From positions 87,317-122,078 of the forward strand of contig NZ_KB912564.1 of NCBI RefSeq assembly GCF_000383775.1: DNA of 34,762 nucleotides, in the 5' to 3' direction. Each line of letters begins with the position of its first letter. Positions within the stretch are counted from its first letter, which is position 1. The notes below the pieces were generated by a model. The model was not told the DNA's origin. It was given only the letters and a program-made list of their open reading frames with translations, and did no database searches. Below are positions 17,221 through 25,362 of the stretch, one piece after another. Source of the stretch: Saccharomonospora halophila 8 (lineage in GTDB: Bacteria; Actinomycetota; Actinomycetes; Mycobacteriales; Pseudonocardiaceae). A program made the position numbers and the translations under genes.

Positions 17221-18453
17221 TCACGTGCTCACCGGTGCGGTTTCCGCCTCGGCCGTGGGTTCCTCGGCGGCGAGGGCCCGTACCGCGGGCAGGGCGATAA
17301 GCGCAGCCAGCACCATCGCGAGCGCACCACCGGCGAACTTGCCCAGCATCAACGGCAGGATGAGATTCGGCTGGAAGTTCGCCGTGAATGCCAGGTGATC
17401 CCCCACGAGGAAGGCGGAGCAGACGGCGAACGCGATGCACAGCACCTTGTCCTTCGGGGGCATGTGGCGAATGAGTCGGAACAGGGCCAGCACGTTGGCC
17501 GCGGCGGCCAGCAGTCCGGCCGTGCCTTCAGCAGTCATCCCCACCCGGCGGCCGAGTGCGCCCAGGGGCCGGGAGAGTCCCTTGCGCAGCAAGTAGACCA
17601 TGGGGAAGGCCCCGGCAAGCATGATGCCGATATTGCCTGCGACTTCTAGTGCCCGGTACTGGTCCTCGGCGTCGGCGATGATCGGATCGAAGCCCCAGCT
17701 ACCGAGCACGGCGGAGAACACGCCCGTGAAGTGCTCGATGATGCTCACCGCCAGCACGAGCTTCAGTGCCGCATCCAAGATTCGCCCGAACCAGATGAAC
17801 AGCCGAATCATGATCGTCGGCACGAACCACAGAGCCGCCGCGAGCAGTACCACGAACACTGCCAGCGGAAGCAAGTTGAGCAGCATGGCCTCGGTGTCCA
17901 GGCCGGATAGCGGCGCGTTCGAGGCACTGTCAGCGGACACCTCGTCACGCACAGTTGTCGAGGTGGCCAGCAAGGTGCCCGTGGTGACCAGCACGCCGAT
18001 GGGGATCGCGAGTACGCCGGACATCACGCCCAGTGCCATGTAGCGGTGATCGCGGCGGTCCAGCATGGCGAGACCGACCGGGATGGTGAAGATGATGGTG
18101 GCCCCGGCCATGTAGCCAACCACGGTGGCCATGATCCAGCCACCAGTACTGCCCGCAGTTTCCTGTGCCAGTTGGTAGCCGCCCATGTCCACCGCGATCA
18201 AGCTCGTGGCAGCGATCGCCGGGTCGGCACCGATCGCGTCGAACAGTGGGCCGGCGACCGACTCGACCAGTGCCGACAGGTACGGGATGGAGGCCATGAT
18301 TCCGGCGACGGGGACGAAGATGGGGCCGATGGAATACAGGCCTTCCTTGAACTCCCGGCCGAGTCCGTGTTCGTCATCGCGGATCGACGCCACAGCACCG
18401 ATCACAACGAACCCCATCATAAGATAGATGACAAGGTTCCCGAAGGACTCCAC
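17221..18453 (-). CDS. eutH: EutH-family ethanolamine-type transporter
   Basis: A 410-residue polytopic membrane protein of the EutH family, with about 10-11 hydrophobic helices. Family-like segments are the N-terminal VIYLMMGFVVIGAVASI, GLYSIGPIFVPVAGIMASIPYL, AVDMGGYQLAQE, and near the end VCSAFLVGDHLAFTANFQPNLILPLMLGKFAGG. EutH imports ethanolamine in enterics. GTG 18453 follows a near-perfect AAAGGAGG. It lies 29 nt behind the FAD oxidase gene, so the two are co-transcribed. No ethanolamine ammonia-lyase, microcompartment shell or aldehyde dehydrogenase gene is in the window, so the substrate could be another small amino alcohol. Confidence 0.88.
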   Translation of the reverse strand: MESFGNLVIYLMMGFVVIGAVASIRDDEHGLGREFKEGLYSIGPIFVPVAGIMASIPYLSALVESVAGPLFDAIGADPAIAATSLIAVDMGGYQLAQETAGSTGGWIMATVVGYMAGATIIFTIPVGLAMLDRRDHRYMALGVMSGVLAIPIGVLVTTGTLLATSTTVRDEVSADSASNAPLSGLDTEAMLLNLLPLAVFVVLLAAALWFVPTIMIRLFIWFGRILDAALKLVLAVSIIEHFTGVFSAVLGSWGFDPIIADAEDQYRALEVAGNIGIMLAGAFPMVYLLRKGLSRPLGALGRRVGMTAEGTAGLLAAAANVLALFRLIRHMPPKDKVLCIAFAVCSAFLVGDHLAFTANFQPNLILPLMLGKFAGGALAMVLAALIALPAVRALAAEEPTAEAETAPVST

Positions 18454-18482
18454 GCGCCCTCCTCCTTTCGGTGGTGGACGGT

Positions 18483-19745
18483 TCAGCCCAGGAGTGGGCG
18501 CAGGTGGTCGTTGAGGAACGTGCCGTTCGGGTCGAACTCCCGGCGCACCTCGAGGAAGGTGTCGAACCCGGGGTACAGCTCGCGCAGCCGGTCCCGCGTC
18601 ATGAAGTGGATCTTGCCCCAGTGCGGTCGGGCCTGATACTGCTGCAGCCGCTGATCCACGGCGCGGAGGAAGGGCCAGTAGTCGGTTCCGGGCGCACCGG
18701 ACACTGAGATCACCATGGTGTCGCGCTGGTAGTTCGGTGAAAGGTACGCGTCGTCGGCCGCGGTCCAACGCACTTCGATCGGATAGAGCTGGTCCGGGAA
18801 CTCGTCGAGCATCAGCCGCCGGATCTTGTTGAGGGCCTCCAGGCCGTACTCGGCCGGAACCATGTACTCCATCTCGTGGAAGGGCTCGTCGTACCCGCCG
18901 GGGTAGACCCGGTAGGCGCGATCGGTGCGGTTTCCCACGTCGTCGGAGACGAGCCCGTCCGGCTCGATGACCTCGACCTCGTCGTAGATCTTGACGTAGC
19001 AGTGGTTGCTCATCGGCTGATCGGGTGGTGCCGGGAGTTGGTAGAGGTCCACGGAGTGGTCCGCGGGGCACCAGAAGAACGAGAAGTGCCGGTGATTGGC
19101 GATCAGCTCGTCCCAGGAGTCCTCGATCTCCTGCCACGGTCGGTAGCTGATCTCTTCCTTGATGTAGTAGGCGGGGGAAACGGCCAGTTCGACCTCGAGC
19201 ATCACGCCGAGCGAGCCGATCGCGACCTGCGCCGCGCGTAGCTCCCGCATCCTGTCCTCGCCGATGTCAACGACCTCGCCGTGCCCGTTGACCAGTCGCA
19301 CGCGGCGCATCGCTGCGGACATGTTCGGCAGCTCGATGCCGGATCCGTGCGTGGCCGTCCCGAGCGCACCGGCGATGACTTGCTTATCGATGTCGCCCTG
19401 GTTCGACAGCGACAGGCCGGCGTTCCACAGTGGTTCGCCCAGCTGGCCGACCGTGGTGCCCGCCAGGGCCGTGGCCCGCAGTCGCTGAGGGTCGGTTGCG
19501 GTCACCCCGGTCAGCTGGGTCAGGTCCAGCATGAGCCCACCAGTGGGCACAACCGGCGTGAACGAGTGTCCTGTTCCGGCAACCCGCACGTTCAAGCCTT
19601 GTCGGATCGCGTAGCGGACAGCCTCGACGACTTCGGACTCGTCGCGGGGCTGGGCGTACATCGCCGCGGTGACGGTGTGATTTCCGGCCCAGTTGGTCCA
19701 GACTCGGTCGTAGCTGGTGGGCGCGGACAGCGAGGGCTCGGTCAA
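18483..19745 (-). CDS. FAD-linked oxidase, aldonolactone/alditol oxidase family
   Basis: A 420-residue flavoprotein of the VAO/PCMH fold with a C-terminal D-arabinono-1,4-lactone oxidase (ALO) domain. The N-terminal FAD-binding part has PRDESEVVEAVRYA, VRVAGTGHSFTP with His60 at the position used for covalent flavin attachment in alditol oxidases, and GDIDKQVIAGALGTATHGSG. The C-terminal ALO signature HWGKIHF is intact. The start is TTG 19745 with GGAG about 9 nt upstream. The family oxidises sugar lactones or polyols with oxygen, giving H2O2. Its tight linkage to the EutH-like transporter suggests that the transported compound or a product of it is oxidised here. Confidence 0.88.
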   Translation of the reverse strand: MTEPSLSAPTSYDRVWTNWAGNHTVTAAMYAQPRDESEVVEAVRYAIRQGLNVRVAGTGHSFTPVVPTGGLMLDLTQLTGVTATDPQRLRATALAGTTVGQLGEPLWNAGLSLSNQGDIDKQVIAGALGTATHGSGIELPNMSAAMRRVRLVNGHGEVVDIGEDRMRELRAAQVAIGSLGVMLEVELAVSPAYYIKEEISYRPWQEIEDSWDELIANHRHFSFFWCPADHSVDLYQLPAPPDQPMSNHCYVKIYDEVEVIEPDGLVSDDVGNRTDRAYRVYPGGYDEPFHEMEYMVPAEYGLEALNKIRRLMLDEFPDQLYPIEVRWTAADDAYLSPNYQRDTMVISVSGAPGTDYWPFLRAVDQRLQQYQARPHWGKIHFMTRDRLRELYPGFDTFLEVRREFDPNGTFLNDHLRPLLG

Positions 19746-19892
19746 GGGAATGCTCCGATCTTGCGCAACGGATCTCGATCAGTCGTCGGACACGCCTCCC
19801 ACGTCGGCAGCGCGTGCGGGACAGCGCATGGCACGCAATCAGCACCGGGCGGGACACGTTGACCACGACGTGCTTCGGTAGTCGTCGAGCGC

Positions 19893-19915
19893 GTGGGCGG
19901 CCAGACCCCGCCCAC
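19893..19915 (-). terminator. perfect hairpin in the leader of the oxidase-transporter operon
   Basis: GTGGGCGG and CCGCCCAC (8 bp) enclose a 7-nt loop. It lies 13 nt after a 23-codon open frame and about 150 nt before the oxidase start. It could act as an attenuator or as a terminator after a short leader gene. Confidence 0.5.
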
Positions 19916-19928
19916 GGCCGGGGATCTC

Positions 19929-20000
19929 TTAGAACGCTCCGAGCTCGGACGCGGGGACGAGCCCCTGCTGCACACCGGGATAACGGCGGTTCTTCGTCAT
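19929..20000 (-). CDS. small open reading frame / possible leader peptide (23 residues)
   Basis: ATG at 20000, preceded by GGGAGC at about 6 nt, opens a 23-codon frame starting MTKNRRYPGVQQG and ending ELGAF before TAA. It is the first translatable unit on the divergent leftward transcript and is followed by a perfect hairpin. I do not recognise the peptide. It may be a leader peptide, a tiny protein or the relic of a lost gene. The evidence is the ribosome-binding site, position and clean stop only. Confidence 0.35.
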   Translation of the reverse strand: MTKNRRYPGVQQGLVPASELGAF

Positions 20001-20149
20001 CAAGCTGCTCCCTGAAGGCTCGGAGAAGGCGCACCCCAGCGGTGACGTTCAACACCGAACCGTGCCAGGGCGCCTCCATGTGGACAGCGGCGCAGAAAAC
20101 CTAAAACACTCAGCTTTAAATGACAAGTTGCTCGAGCCCCGTAAGCGCT

Positions 20150-20171
20150 GGTACATCCTTGATGTCGTACC
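20150..20171. promoter_or_regulatory. candidate operator for the GntR-type regulator
   Basis: GGTAC at 20150-20154 and GTACC at 20167-20171 flank an inner repeat ACATC-CTT-GATGT. The site lies 78 nt upstream of the GntR start and between the divergent operons, where an autoregulatory FCD-type repressor would be expected. Confidence 0.4.
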
Positions 20172-20248
20172 CTGACGGACGGTCGAATCGATCATGCCCG
20201 CACGTCGAACCCCGCCCTGACCAGTTGGTGAGCAGAGGAAAGACAACC

Positions 20249-20992
20249 GTGTCGAGTTTTGCTGCGTACCTGCGGTTGGACTCCACCGAAGGTCCGGGCC
20301 TGCCTCACAACGTGGCTCGACAACTGGAAACCGCGATCGCCGTCGGGCTGCTCAGCCACGGCGACCGACTGCCACCGGAGTCCGAACTCGCCGCCGAGAT
20401 GGGGGTCTCTACCGGGACCCTCCGGCAGGCCTTGGAGACCCTGCGCCAGCGTGGGGCCATTGAAACCCGCCGCGGACGCGGTGGCGGCAGCTTTGTGCGA
20501 GACACGGCGAAACCGCCGCCCGCAACGGTGCTGAACCAGCTGCGTGAGCGTAGCGCCGACTCGCTACGCGATCTCGGCGATGCCTGTGCCGCCGTGGTCG
20601 GTGGGGCTGCCCATCTGGCCGCACAGCGGGCGGTCCGTGACGATGTGGAACGGCTGCGGCGACTGGCCGATCACTTCAGCTCCGCCGAGACCGCCGATGA
20701 GCGGCGCCGAGCGGACAGCCGTTTCCACATCGAGATCGGTGTGATCGCGCACTCGGCCCGGCTCACGCAGGCCATCGTCCACCTGCATGATGAGCTGGCA
20801 TCGTTGTTCTGGATGGTCGGTGGCGAGGCCGAACATCACCCTGTGACCGAGTCCGCACACAATGCACTCATTGCGGCGGTCGGCAGTGTTGATGCGGATA
20901 CCGCGCGTGCTGTGGTGATGCAGAACGTGGAAAGCCGTGTGCAGCACCTAATCGACCTGCATCTGGACCTAGCGGTGCGCGGTGAACCATGA
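20249..20992 (+). CDS. GntR-family (FadR/FCD) transcriptional regulator
   Basis: A 247-residue regulator. The winged-helix domain (about residues 15-85) contains LPPESELAAEMGVSTGTLRQALETLRQRGAIETRRGRGGGSFV, the classic GntR recognition region. The all-helical FCD ligand domain follows, with the metal-binding-type pattern RRRADSRFHIEIGVIAHSARL and a late HNALIAAVGSVDADTARAVV. GTG 20249 is supported by AGAGGAAAG upstream; longer in-frame starts lack such a site. It is divergent from the oxidase-EutH operon and probably represses it until its ligand binds. A Cache-domain gene follows 33 nt downstream. Confidence 0.9.
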   Translation: MSSFAAYLRLDSTEGPGLPHNVARQLETAIAVGLLSHGDRLPPESELAAEMGVSTGTLRQALETLRQRGAIETRRGRGGGSFVRDTAKPPPATVLNQLRERSADSLRDLGDACAAVVGGAAHLAAQRAVRDDVERLRRLADHFSSAETADERRRADSRFHIEIGVIAHSARLTQAIVHLHDELASLFWMVGGEAEHHPVTESAHNALIAAVGSVDADTARAVVMQNVESRVQHLIDLHLDLAVRGEP

Positions 20993-21025
20993 TGGCGGCG
21001 TTGCGCGACCAGAAGGTGGAGAATT

Positions 21026-21739
21026 TTGAACGACGGAGCTCTCGCGTCGCTGCGCCGTTGCGCGGAACGCATGCGAACACGGGTCGATCGGGTGCTCGAT
21101 GACCTCGGGTCGGCGCAGGCCGAGGTCGTCCGGATACTCGCGTCGACTCGACGGCCGCTGTGCCGAGCCGACGTCGCGCAGGTGCAGCCGACCCTGTTGA
21201 ACGTGCTCGACCAGCACCGCGGATTCGTTCAGGGGGTAGGACTCGCGCTCGACAACGGCCACCTCAGCGACGCATCGCGTTGGATGGAGTGGTGGCGCAG
21301 CGAGGACGACGAGCCAGCCTGCTTTGTCCGTCACCACCTCGACCCGGAGCACAACTACTTCTACGACTATGTCAACAAAGAGTGGTTCGCGTTGCCCCAG
21401 CGGACGAAACGACCGACGGTCACCGGGCCGTTCGTCGACTTCGCCGGGACCAACGAACACACCATCACCCTGGCCGTTCCGGTGGTTCACGATGATGAGT
21501 TCGTCGATGTGCTGGGAGCCGACGTCGCGGTCGAGGGCGTCGAGCGGTTGCTCATCGAGTCCCTGCGGTTGCGGTCACCGGACACCGTCCTGCTCAACGA
21601 GAACAACCGTGTCGTGGCGTCGACCAGCGCGCGGTGGTGGAGCGGAACCCTACTGCGCGGTGCTCCCGGTGTGGAATGGTCCGAGGAGGTCGACCTCGGC
21701 GGTGACCTGCGCTGGCGTCTCGTTGCGGCACACCGCTGA
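21026..21739 (+). CDS. soluble Cache-domain protein
   Basis: A 237-residue protein without a signal peptide or membrane helix. Its central part, RHHLDPEHNYFYDYVNKEWFALPQRTKRPTVTGPFVDFAGTNEHTITLAVPVV followed by LGADVAVEGVERLL, has the PDC/Cache sensor pattern in which YYDY...W...TGPY.D...TITLAVPV lines the ligand pocket. The start is TTG 21026 with AGGTGGAG 5 nt upstream. It directly follows the GntR-type gene. A free-standing cytoplasmic Cache domain next to a regulator suggests small-molecule binding, perhaps of the transported amino alcohol, but no signalling output domain is present. Confidence 0.75.
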   Translation: MNDGALASLRRCAERMRTRVDRVLDDLGSAQAEVVRILASTRRPLCRADVAQVQPTLLNVLDQHRGFVQGVGLALDNGHLSDASRWMEWWRSEDDEPACFVRHHLDPEHNYFYDYVNKEWFALPQRTKRPTVTGPFVDFAGTNEHTITLAVPVVHDDEFVDVLGADVAVEGVERLLIESLRLRSPDTVLLNENNRVVASTSARWWSGTLLRGAPGVEWSEEVDLGGDLRWRLVAAHR

Positions 21740-21887
21740 CGGCGTTATCCACACGTGAGTCCGCCCGCGTCCCGTACCCTCTTGGGCCGACTGCGGTGAC
21801 ATGACGTCCCCACGACCGATCCAGTGAACGCTGCGGGAACCACTGTGCTGACTGAAATTGTAGTCCGCGGCCGGATTAGACTGCGTC

Positions 21888-22328
21888 TCAGTAGGTGATC
21901 TTTTTGAAGCAGGTGAGGGTGGCGGCGAGGGTGAGGAGGGCGGTGTAGTTGTTGGCGGAGCGTTCCCAGCGCACGGCCAGGCGTCGGTAGGTGAGCAGCC
22001 AGGAGATGGTTCGTTCGACGACCCATCGGTGGCGGCCGAGCGTGTGGCTGGGTTCGATGCCGGTGCGGGCGATGCGTGGGGTGATGCGCCGGGTGCGGAG
22101 CCAGGTTCGGAGCTGGTCGTAGTCGTAGCCCTTGTCGGCGTGCAGTCGGAGTGGTTTGCGCCGGCGGTGCCCCCCGCGGTGAGCGCACCGCGGGGATGGC
22201 CTGCACCAGCGGTCGGAGCGCGTTCCTGTCGTGGACGTTGGCTGCCGAAATCGCCACCGACAGAGGTACTCCCGCCGCGTCGGTCAAGACGTGCAGCTTG
22301 GAGCCGGCTTTGCCGCGGTCAACCGGAA
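21888..22328 (-). pseudogene. IS5-type transposase remnant with frameshift
   Basis: The minus strand reads VDRGKAGSKLHVLTDAAGVPLSVAISAANVHDRNALRPLV in one frame. After a frameshift near 22165-22180 it reads RKPLRLHADKGYDYDQLRTWLRTRRITPRIAR, GRHRWVVERTISWLLTYRRLAVRWERSANNYTALL and ATLTCFKKITY with a proper stop at 21888. The middle and C-terminal DDE regions of an IS5-family transposase are present; the N-terminus is missing. Its 5' end is fused to a truncated acyl-CoA synthetase gene. Confidence 0.85.
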
Positions 22329-22329
22329 G

Positions 22330-22710
22330 ACCAAATACGAGACACGCTCTTCGCGCCTGCCGGAGCACGTACTCCAGCTCGTGGACACAGTAGGCCGGGT
22401 TGATGGTGACCAGCACCGCGCCGATCCGTGCCGTCGCGTACTGCACGATCGTCCACTCCGCACAGTCGAGGGCCCAGATTCCCACCCGGTCGCCCTTGGC
22501 GACGCCGAGATCGGCGAGTCCCAGCGCGACCACGTCGACCTCGTCGGCGAACTCCCGGTAGGTCCAGCGCCGTCCGGTCGCCACGTCCACCACGGCCTCC
22601 CGCCCGCCGTGCGCGGCGACCGTGCGCGCGAGATCATCACCGACCGTGTCCCCGAGCAACGGCACCGCCGACGACCCGGACGCGTAACTCGGCAACACGG
22701 GTGAGTCCAC
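22330..22710 (-). pseudogene. AMP-dependent acyl-CoA synthetase, N-terminal fragment
   Basis: About 125 residues of an ANL-superfamily ligase: GTG start, then GDDLARTVAAHGGREAVVDVATGRRWTYREFADEVD, LADLGVAKGDRVGIWALDCAEWTIVQYATARIGAVLVTINPAY and HELEYVLRQA. The ATP-binding P-loop (SSGTTG-type), adenylation and C-terminal domains are absent. At about 22330 the frame runs into the transposase remnant. GTG 22710 follows GGAGG at about 5 nt; GTG 22722 is the longer alternative. It continues the direction of the cat operon and may once have been its last gene. Confidence 0.85.
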
Positions 22711-22819
22711 GGTGACCTCCACGCATGTCGACGTCGACGACCGCCCGTCGAGTCGTCCGAAGGGACCCGACGACCTCGTGAGCGGACCGTCCCCTCGCCG
22801 TGCGCTACCCCCGGGATAG

Positions 22820-24088
22820 CTACCGAGCCGGGGACGCGTGCTCGGCGAAGTCGGCGCGTTCGAGCGCGAGTGAGGTGAGCACGCCCGCCAGTAGACCCCA
22901 GAACGCCGCGTTGATGTTCAGCGGCTGCACTCCGGAAACGGTCACGAGGAAGGCGAGCAACGAGTCGAGGGTGAAGTTCGTGCGGAAGGCGGTGACGAAC
23001 GCGCTCCGCAGCGCGCAGCATCGCCAGGCCGCCGAGCACGGCGTCGCGAGCATGAAGCGCACCAGGGCGGGGGCGAGGAGTCCGACGACGATCGCGCCGA
23101 GGCCACAGACGATGCCCGCGGTGTACTGGCGGGACCGCTCGGTGGAGGCCACCAGCAGCGCGTTCGTCGGGCCGGTCAGAGAGGTCGACACGGCCCCGAC
23201 CGCGGCCGCGGGCAGTGACCACGTCCCGCCCGCACAGCAGTGCCGCCATGTTCGTGGGTGGGCGCCTGTCCCGCCTGTTTGAGGACGGCGACGCCCTGGC
23301 CGTCCTGGACCACGAGCACGGTGAATCGCCAGTGGCACGACGAGTTCCGCGATCGCGCGCCAGGTGAACTCAGGCGCCTGCGGCATCGGCTGGGCGAGCC
23401 AGCCCGCACCGGCGGGTTCGAAGCGGCCGGACACCGCCACGGCGAGCGCGCCGGCGATCAGCGCACCCAGGATGGACGGCACCGCCCTGCCTGCTCGGGG
23501 AAGCACACTCGGTAGCACGAACGTCGCGATCATGGGAACCGCGAGGATCGCGTCCGATCCGGTCGCCGTGACGGGATCGAGGCCGAAACTCAGGAACACG
23601 CCCACCACCATCGCCATCACGATCGGCATCGGCAGGGCGGCCATGACCGCGCGGACCCAGCCGGTCAGGCCGATCGCGACGATCAGCAGCGCGGTCACGA
23701 GGAACGCTCCGAGCTCCGCCCACCGCAGGTGGTTCAGCGAGGCACCGATCATGACGGTCCCGGGAATGGTCCAGAAGAAGGCCAGCGGCTGCCGGTATAC
23801 CCAGGAGGCGATCGCGGTGAGCACGCCGTTGAGGAAGAACACCCCGAACACCCAGGAGGCGAGCTGCCCGGAGCTGAGTCCGCCGCCGGTGCCGGCGGAG
23901 AGAATTACTGCGATGTGTCCGATCGCCGAGAACACCAGACCGACGACGCCACCCGCGACCGAGGATCCGCGGAGGTCCCGCAGCACCCGGCGTGGACCCG
24001 GACGCCGGGGAGGCGGGGCGTTCGAATCTCGGCTGGTCGACCGTCTCGTCGTGGTCGACCTCGTCGAGCGTGCCGGACGCGGTGCCAC
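22820..24088 (-). pseudogene. benE: benzoate/H+ symporter (BenE family) with several small indels
   Basis: A 422-codon frame that is open throughout but is locally out of the BenE frame in two places. The N-terminal half (GLVFSAIGHIAVILSAGTGGGLSSGQLASWVFGVFF, WTIPGTVMIGASL, GVFLSFGLDPV) and the end (TNFTLDSLLAFLVTVSGVQPLNINAAFWGLLAGVLTSLALERADF) are normal BenE. Between about 23330 and 23225 the family sequence (TVLVVQDGQGVAVLKQAG, then TNMAALLCG) is found only in the other two frames, needing three single-base changes. A second out-of-frame patch (VLGGLAMLR) lies near 23035-22995. The two patches together restore the frame. Either the gene is decaying or the assembly has errors here. Confidence 0.8.
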
Positions 24089-24160
24089 CGGACGCCGGGA
24101 CCCGCGTCGTCGGGACCCGGCGGCCAGTGGCTCGGCCGCGCGTCCGGAAGGGGCTCGTCG

Positions 24161-24442
24161 TCAGTCCTCGATCTTGGACGGGTGCACCGCCAGCGGGGTG
24201 ACCTCGACGTCCATGTAGGGGAACAGCGGCAGGCCGGACAGCAGCGTGTGCAGCTCGTCGTGGTCGGTGGCGTCGAGCACGGACACGTTGGCGTACTCGC
24301 CCGCGATCCGCCACAGGTGCGGCCACTTGCCCGCACGCTGCAACTGCTGGCTGTACTCCTTCTCGCGCGCGAGGAGGTCGGCGCGCTGGTCCGGGTCGAG
24401 GTCCGCGGGCAGATGCACGTCCATGCGGATGTGGTAAAGCAC
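24161..24442 (-). CDS. catC: muconolactone delta-isomerase
   Basis: A 93-residue protein that converts (+)-muconolactone to beta-ketoadipate enol-lactone in the ortho-cleavage pathway. It opens LYHIRMDVHLPADLDPDQRADLLAREKEYSQQLQRAGKWPHLWRI and continues YANVSVLDATDHDELHTLLSGLPLFPYMDVEVTPLAVHPS. This matches CatC over its full usual length. GTG 24442 follows AAGGAG at about 8 nt. It lies 28 nt behind catA in the order catB-catA-catC. Confidence 0.95.
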   Translation of the reverse strand: MLYHIRMDVHLPADLDPDQRADLLAREKEYSQQLQRAGKWPHLWRIAGEYANVSVLDATDHDELHTLLSGLPLFPYMDVEVTPLAVHPSKIED

Positions 24443-24470
24443 GGGTGCGTCTCCTTCCGGACTGGTCGCC

Positions 24471-25331
24471 TCAGGCGGGGTCGAGGACGAAGTCGTACCG
24501 GACGGTCTCATCGTCGGGGCCGGACTTCGGGTCGAGCATCAGCTCCGGCTTGACCGCCGAGGCGATGTCGTCGTCGTTGTGCTCGTCGCCGGGGAAGTAC
24601 AGCTGGGCGGTGAGCAGTTCGTGGCCCGGGGCGGAGACCTTGACGTGCAGGTGTGCCGGGCGCCAGGCGTGCCAGCCTGCCGCGGCGATGAGCCTGCCGC
24701 AGGCGCCGTCGGTGGGGATCCGGTACGGGGCCGGGCGCACCGTGCGGATCCGGAAGCGCCCCTCGGTGTCGGTGGTGAAACCGGCGCGCAGGTTCCACTC
24801 CGGGATGTCCGGCGCGAACTGGGAGTAGTAGCCGTCGGCGTCGGCGTGCCACACCTCCACCGTCGCCCCGGCCAGCGCCGAGCCGTCGGTCGAGGTGACC
24901 CGGCCGGTCCAGGTCAGCGGCGTGCCGGGCTCGTCGTCGCGCATCGGCACGGCACCGTCCGATCCCTGCTCGGGGGCGTGGGGCGCGTAGTAGGGGCCCT
25001 CGATGGTTCCCTTGTTGCCCTCGCGGTGCTCGGTGGCGACCTCCTCGACGACGTGTTCGACCCACACGTCGAGGAACAGCGGCCACTCGCCGTCCTCGCC
25101 GACGCTGATCAACCACGCCTTGAGCGCGTTGTACTCGTCGTAGGTCACCTTGTGCCTGCGGATGGCCCCGTGCACCGCGTCGAGGACCTCACGGGCCAGC
25201 AGGCTGACGCGCTCGGGCGGGGTGCCCGCCACACCGTCGAGTTTGTCGCTCTTGAACCGTTCGGTCGCGTTGGCACCGGACGCCGCGGCGGTGGCCGTGT
25301 CGTGGGCGTTGGCCGTGTCGTGTTGAGTCAT
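24471..25331 (-). CDS. catA: catechol 1,2-dioxygenase
   Basis: A 286-residue intradiol dioxygenase that cleaves catechol to cis,cis-muconate with a non-haem Fe(III). The N-terminal helical linker domain is present (ERVSLLAREVLDAVHGAIRRHKVTYDEYNALKAWL). The expected iron ligands are Tyr169 in DGYYSQF, Tyr203 in PAPYRIP, and His227 and His229 in RPAHLHV. GTIEGPYYAP precedes the catalytic domain as in the family. GGAGG precedes ATG 25331 by about 7 nt. It follows catB by 31 nt in the same operon. Confidence 0.96.
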   Translation of the reverse strand: MTQHDTANAHDTATAAASGANATERFKSDKLDGVAGTPPERVSLLAREVLDAVHGAIRRHKVTYDEYNALKAWLISVGEDGEWPLFLDVWVEHVVEEVATEHREGNKGTIEGPYYAPHAPEQGSDGAVPMRDDEPGTPLTWTGRVTSTDGSALAGATVEVWHADADGYYSQFAPDIPEWNLRAGFTTDTEGRFRIRTVRPAPYRIPTDGACGRLIAAAGWHAWRPAHLHVKVSAPGHELLTAQLYFPGDEHNDDDIASAVKPELMLDPKSGPDDETVRYDFVLDPA

Positions 25332-25362
25332 CGGAATCCTCCTTGATTCGGGATGGCGAGGG

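Noticed and set aside
17221-19137. A 638-codon frame as one long transporter
   Set aside because: The first 228 codons are antisense-like sequence in another frame of the oxidase gene; a near-perfect ribosome-binding site sets the transporter start at 18453.
22165-22180. Programmed frameshift in the IS5-type transposase
   Set aside because: No slippery A- or U-run lies at the frame change, and the N-terminal part is absent, so simple decay is the better explanation.
21745-22722. A functional ligase-transposase fusion protein
   Set aside because: Both halves lack catalytic parts, and the transposase half changes frame near 22170.
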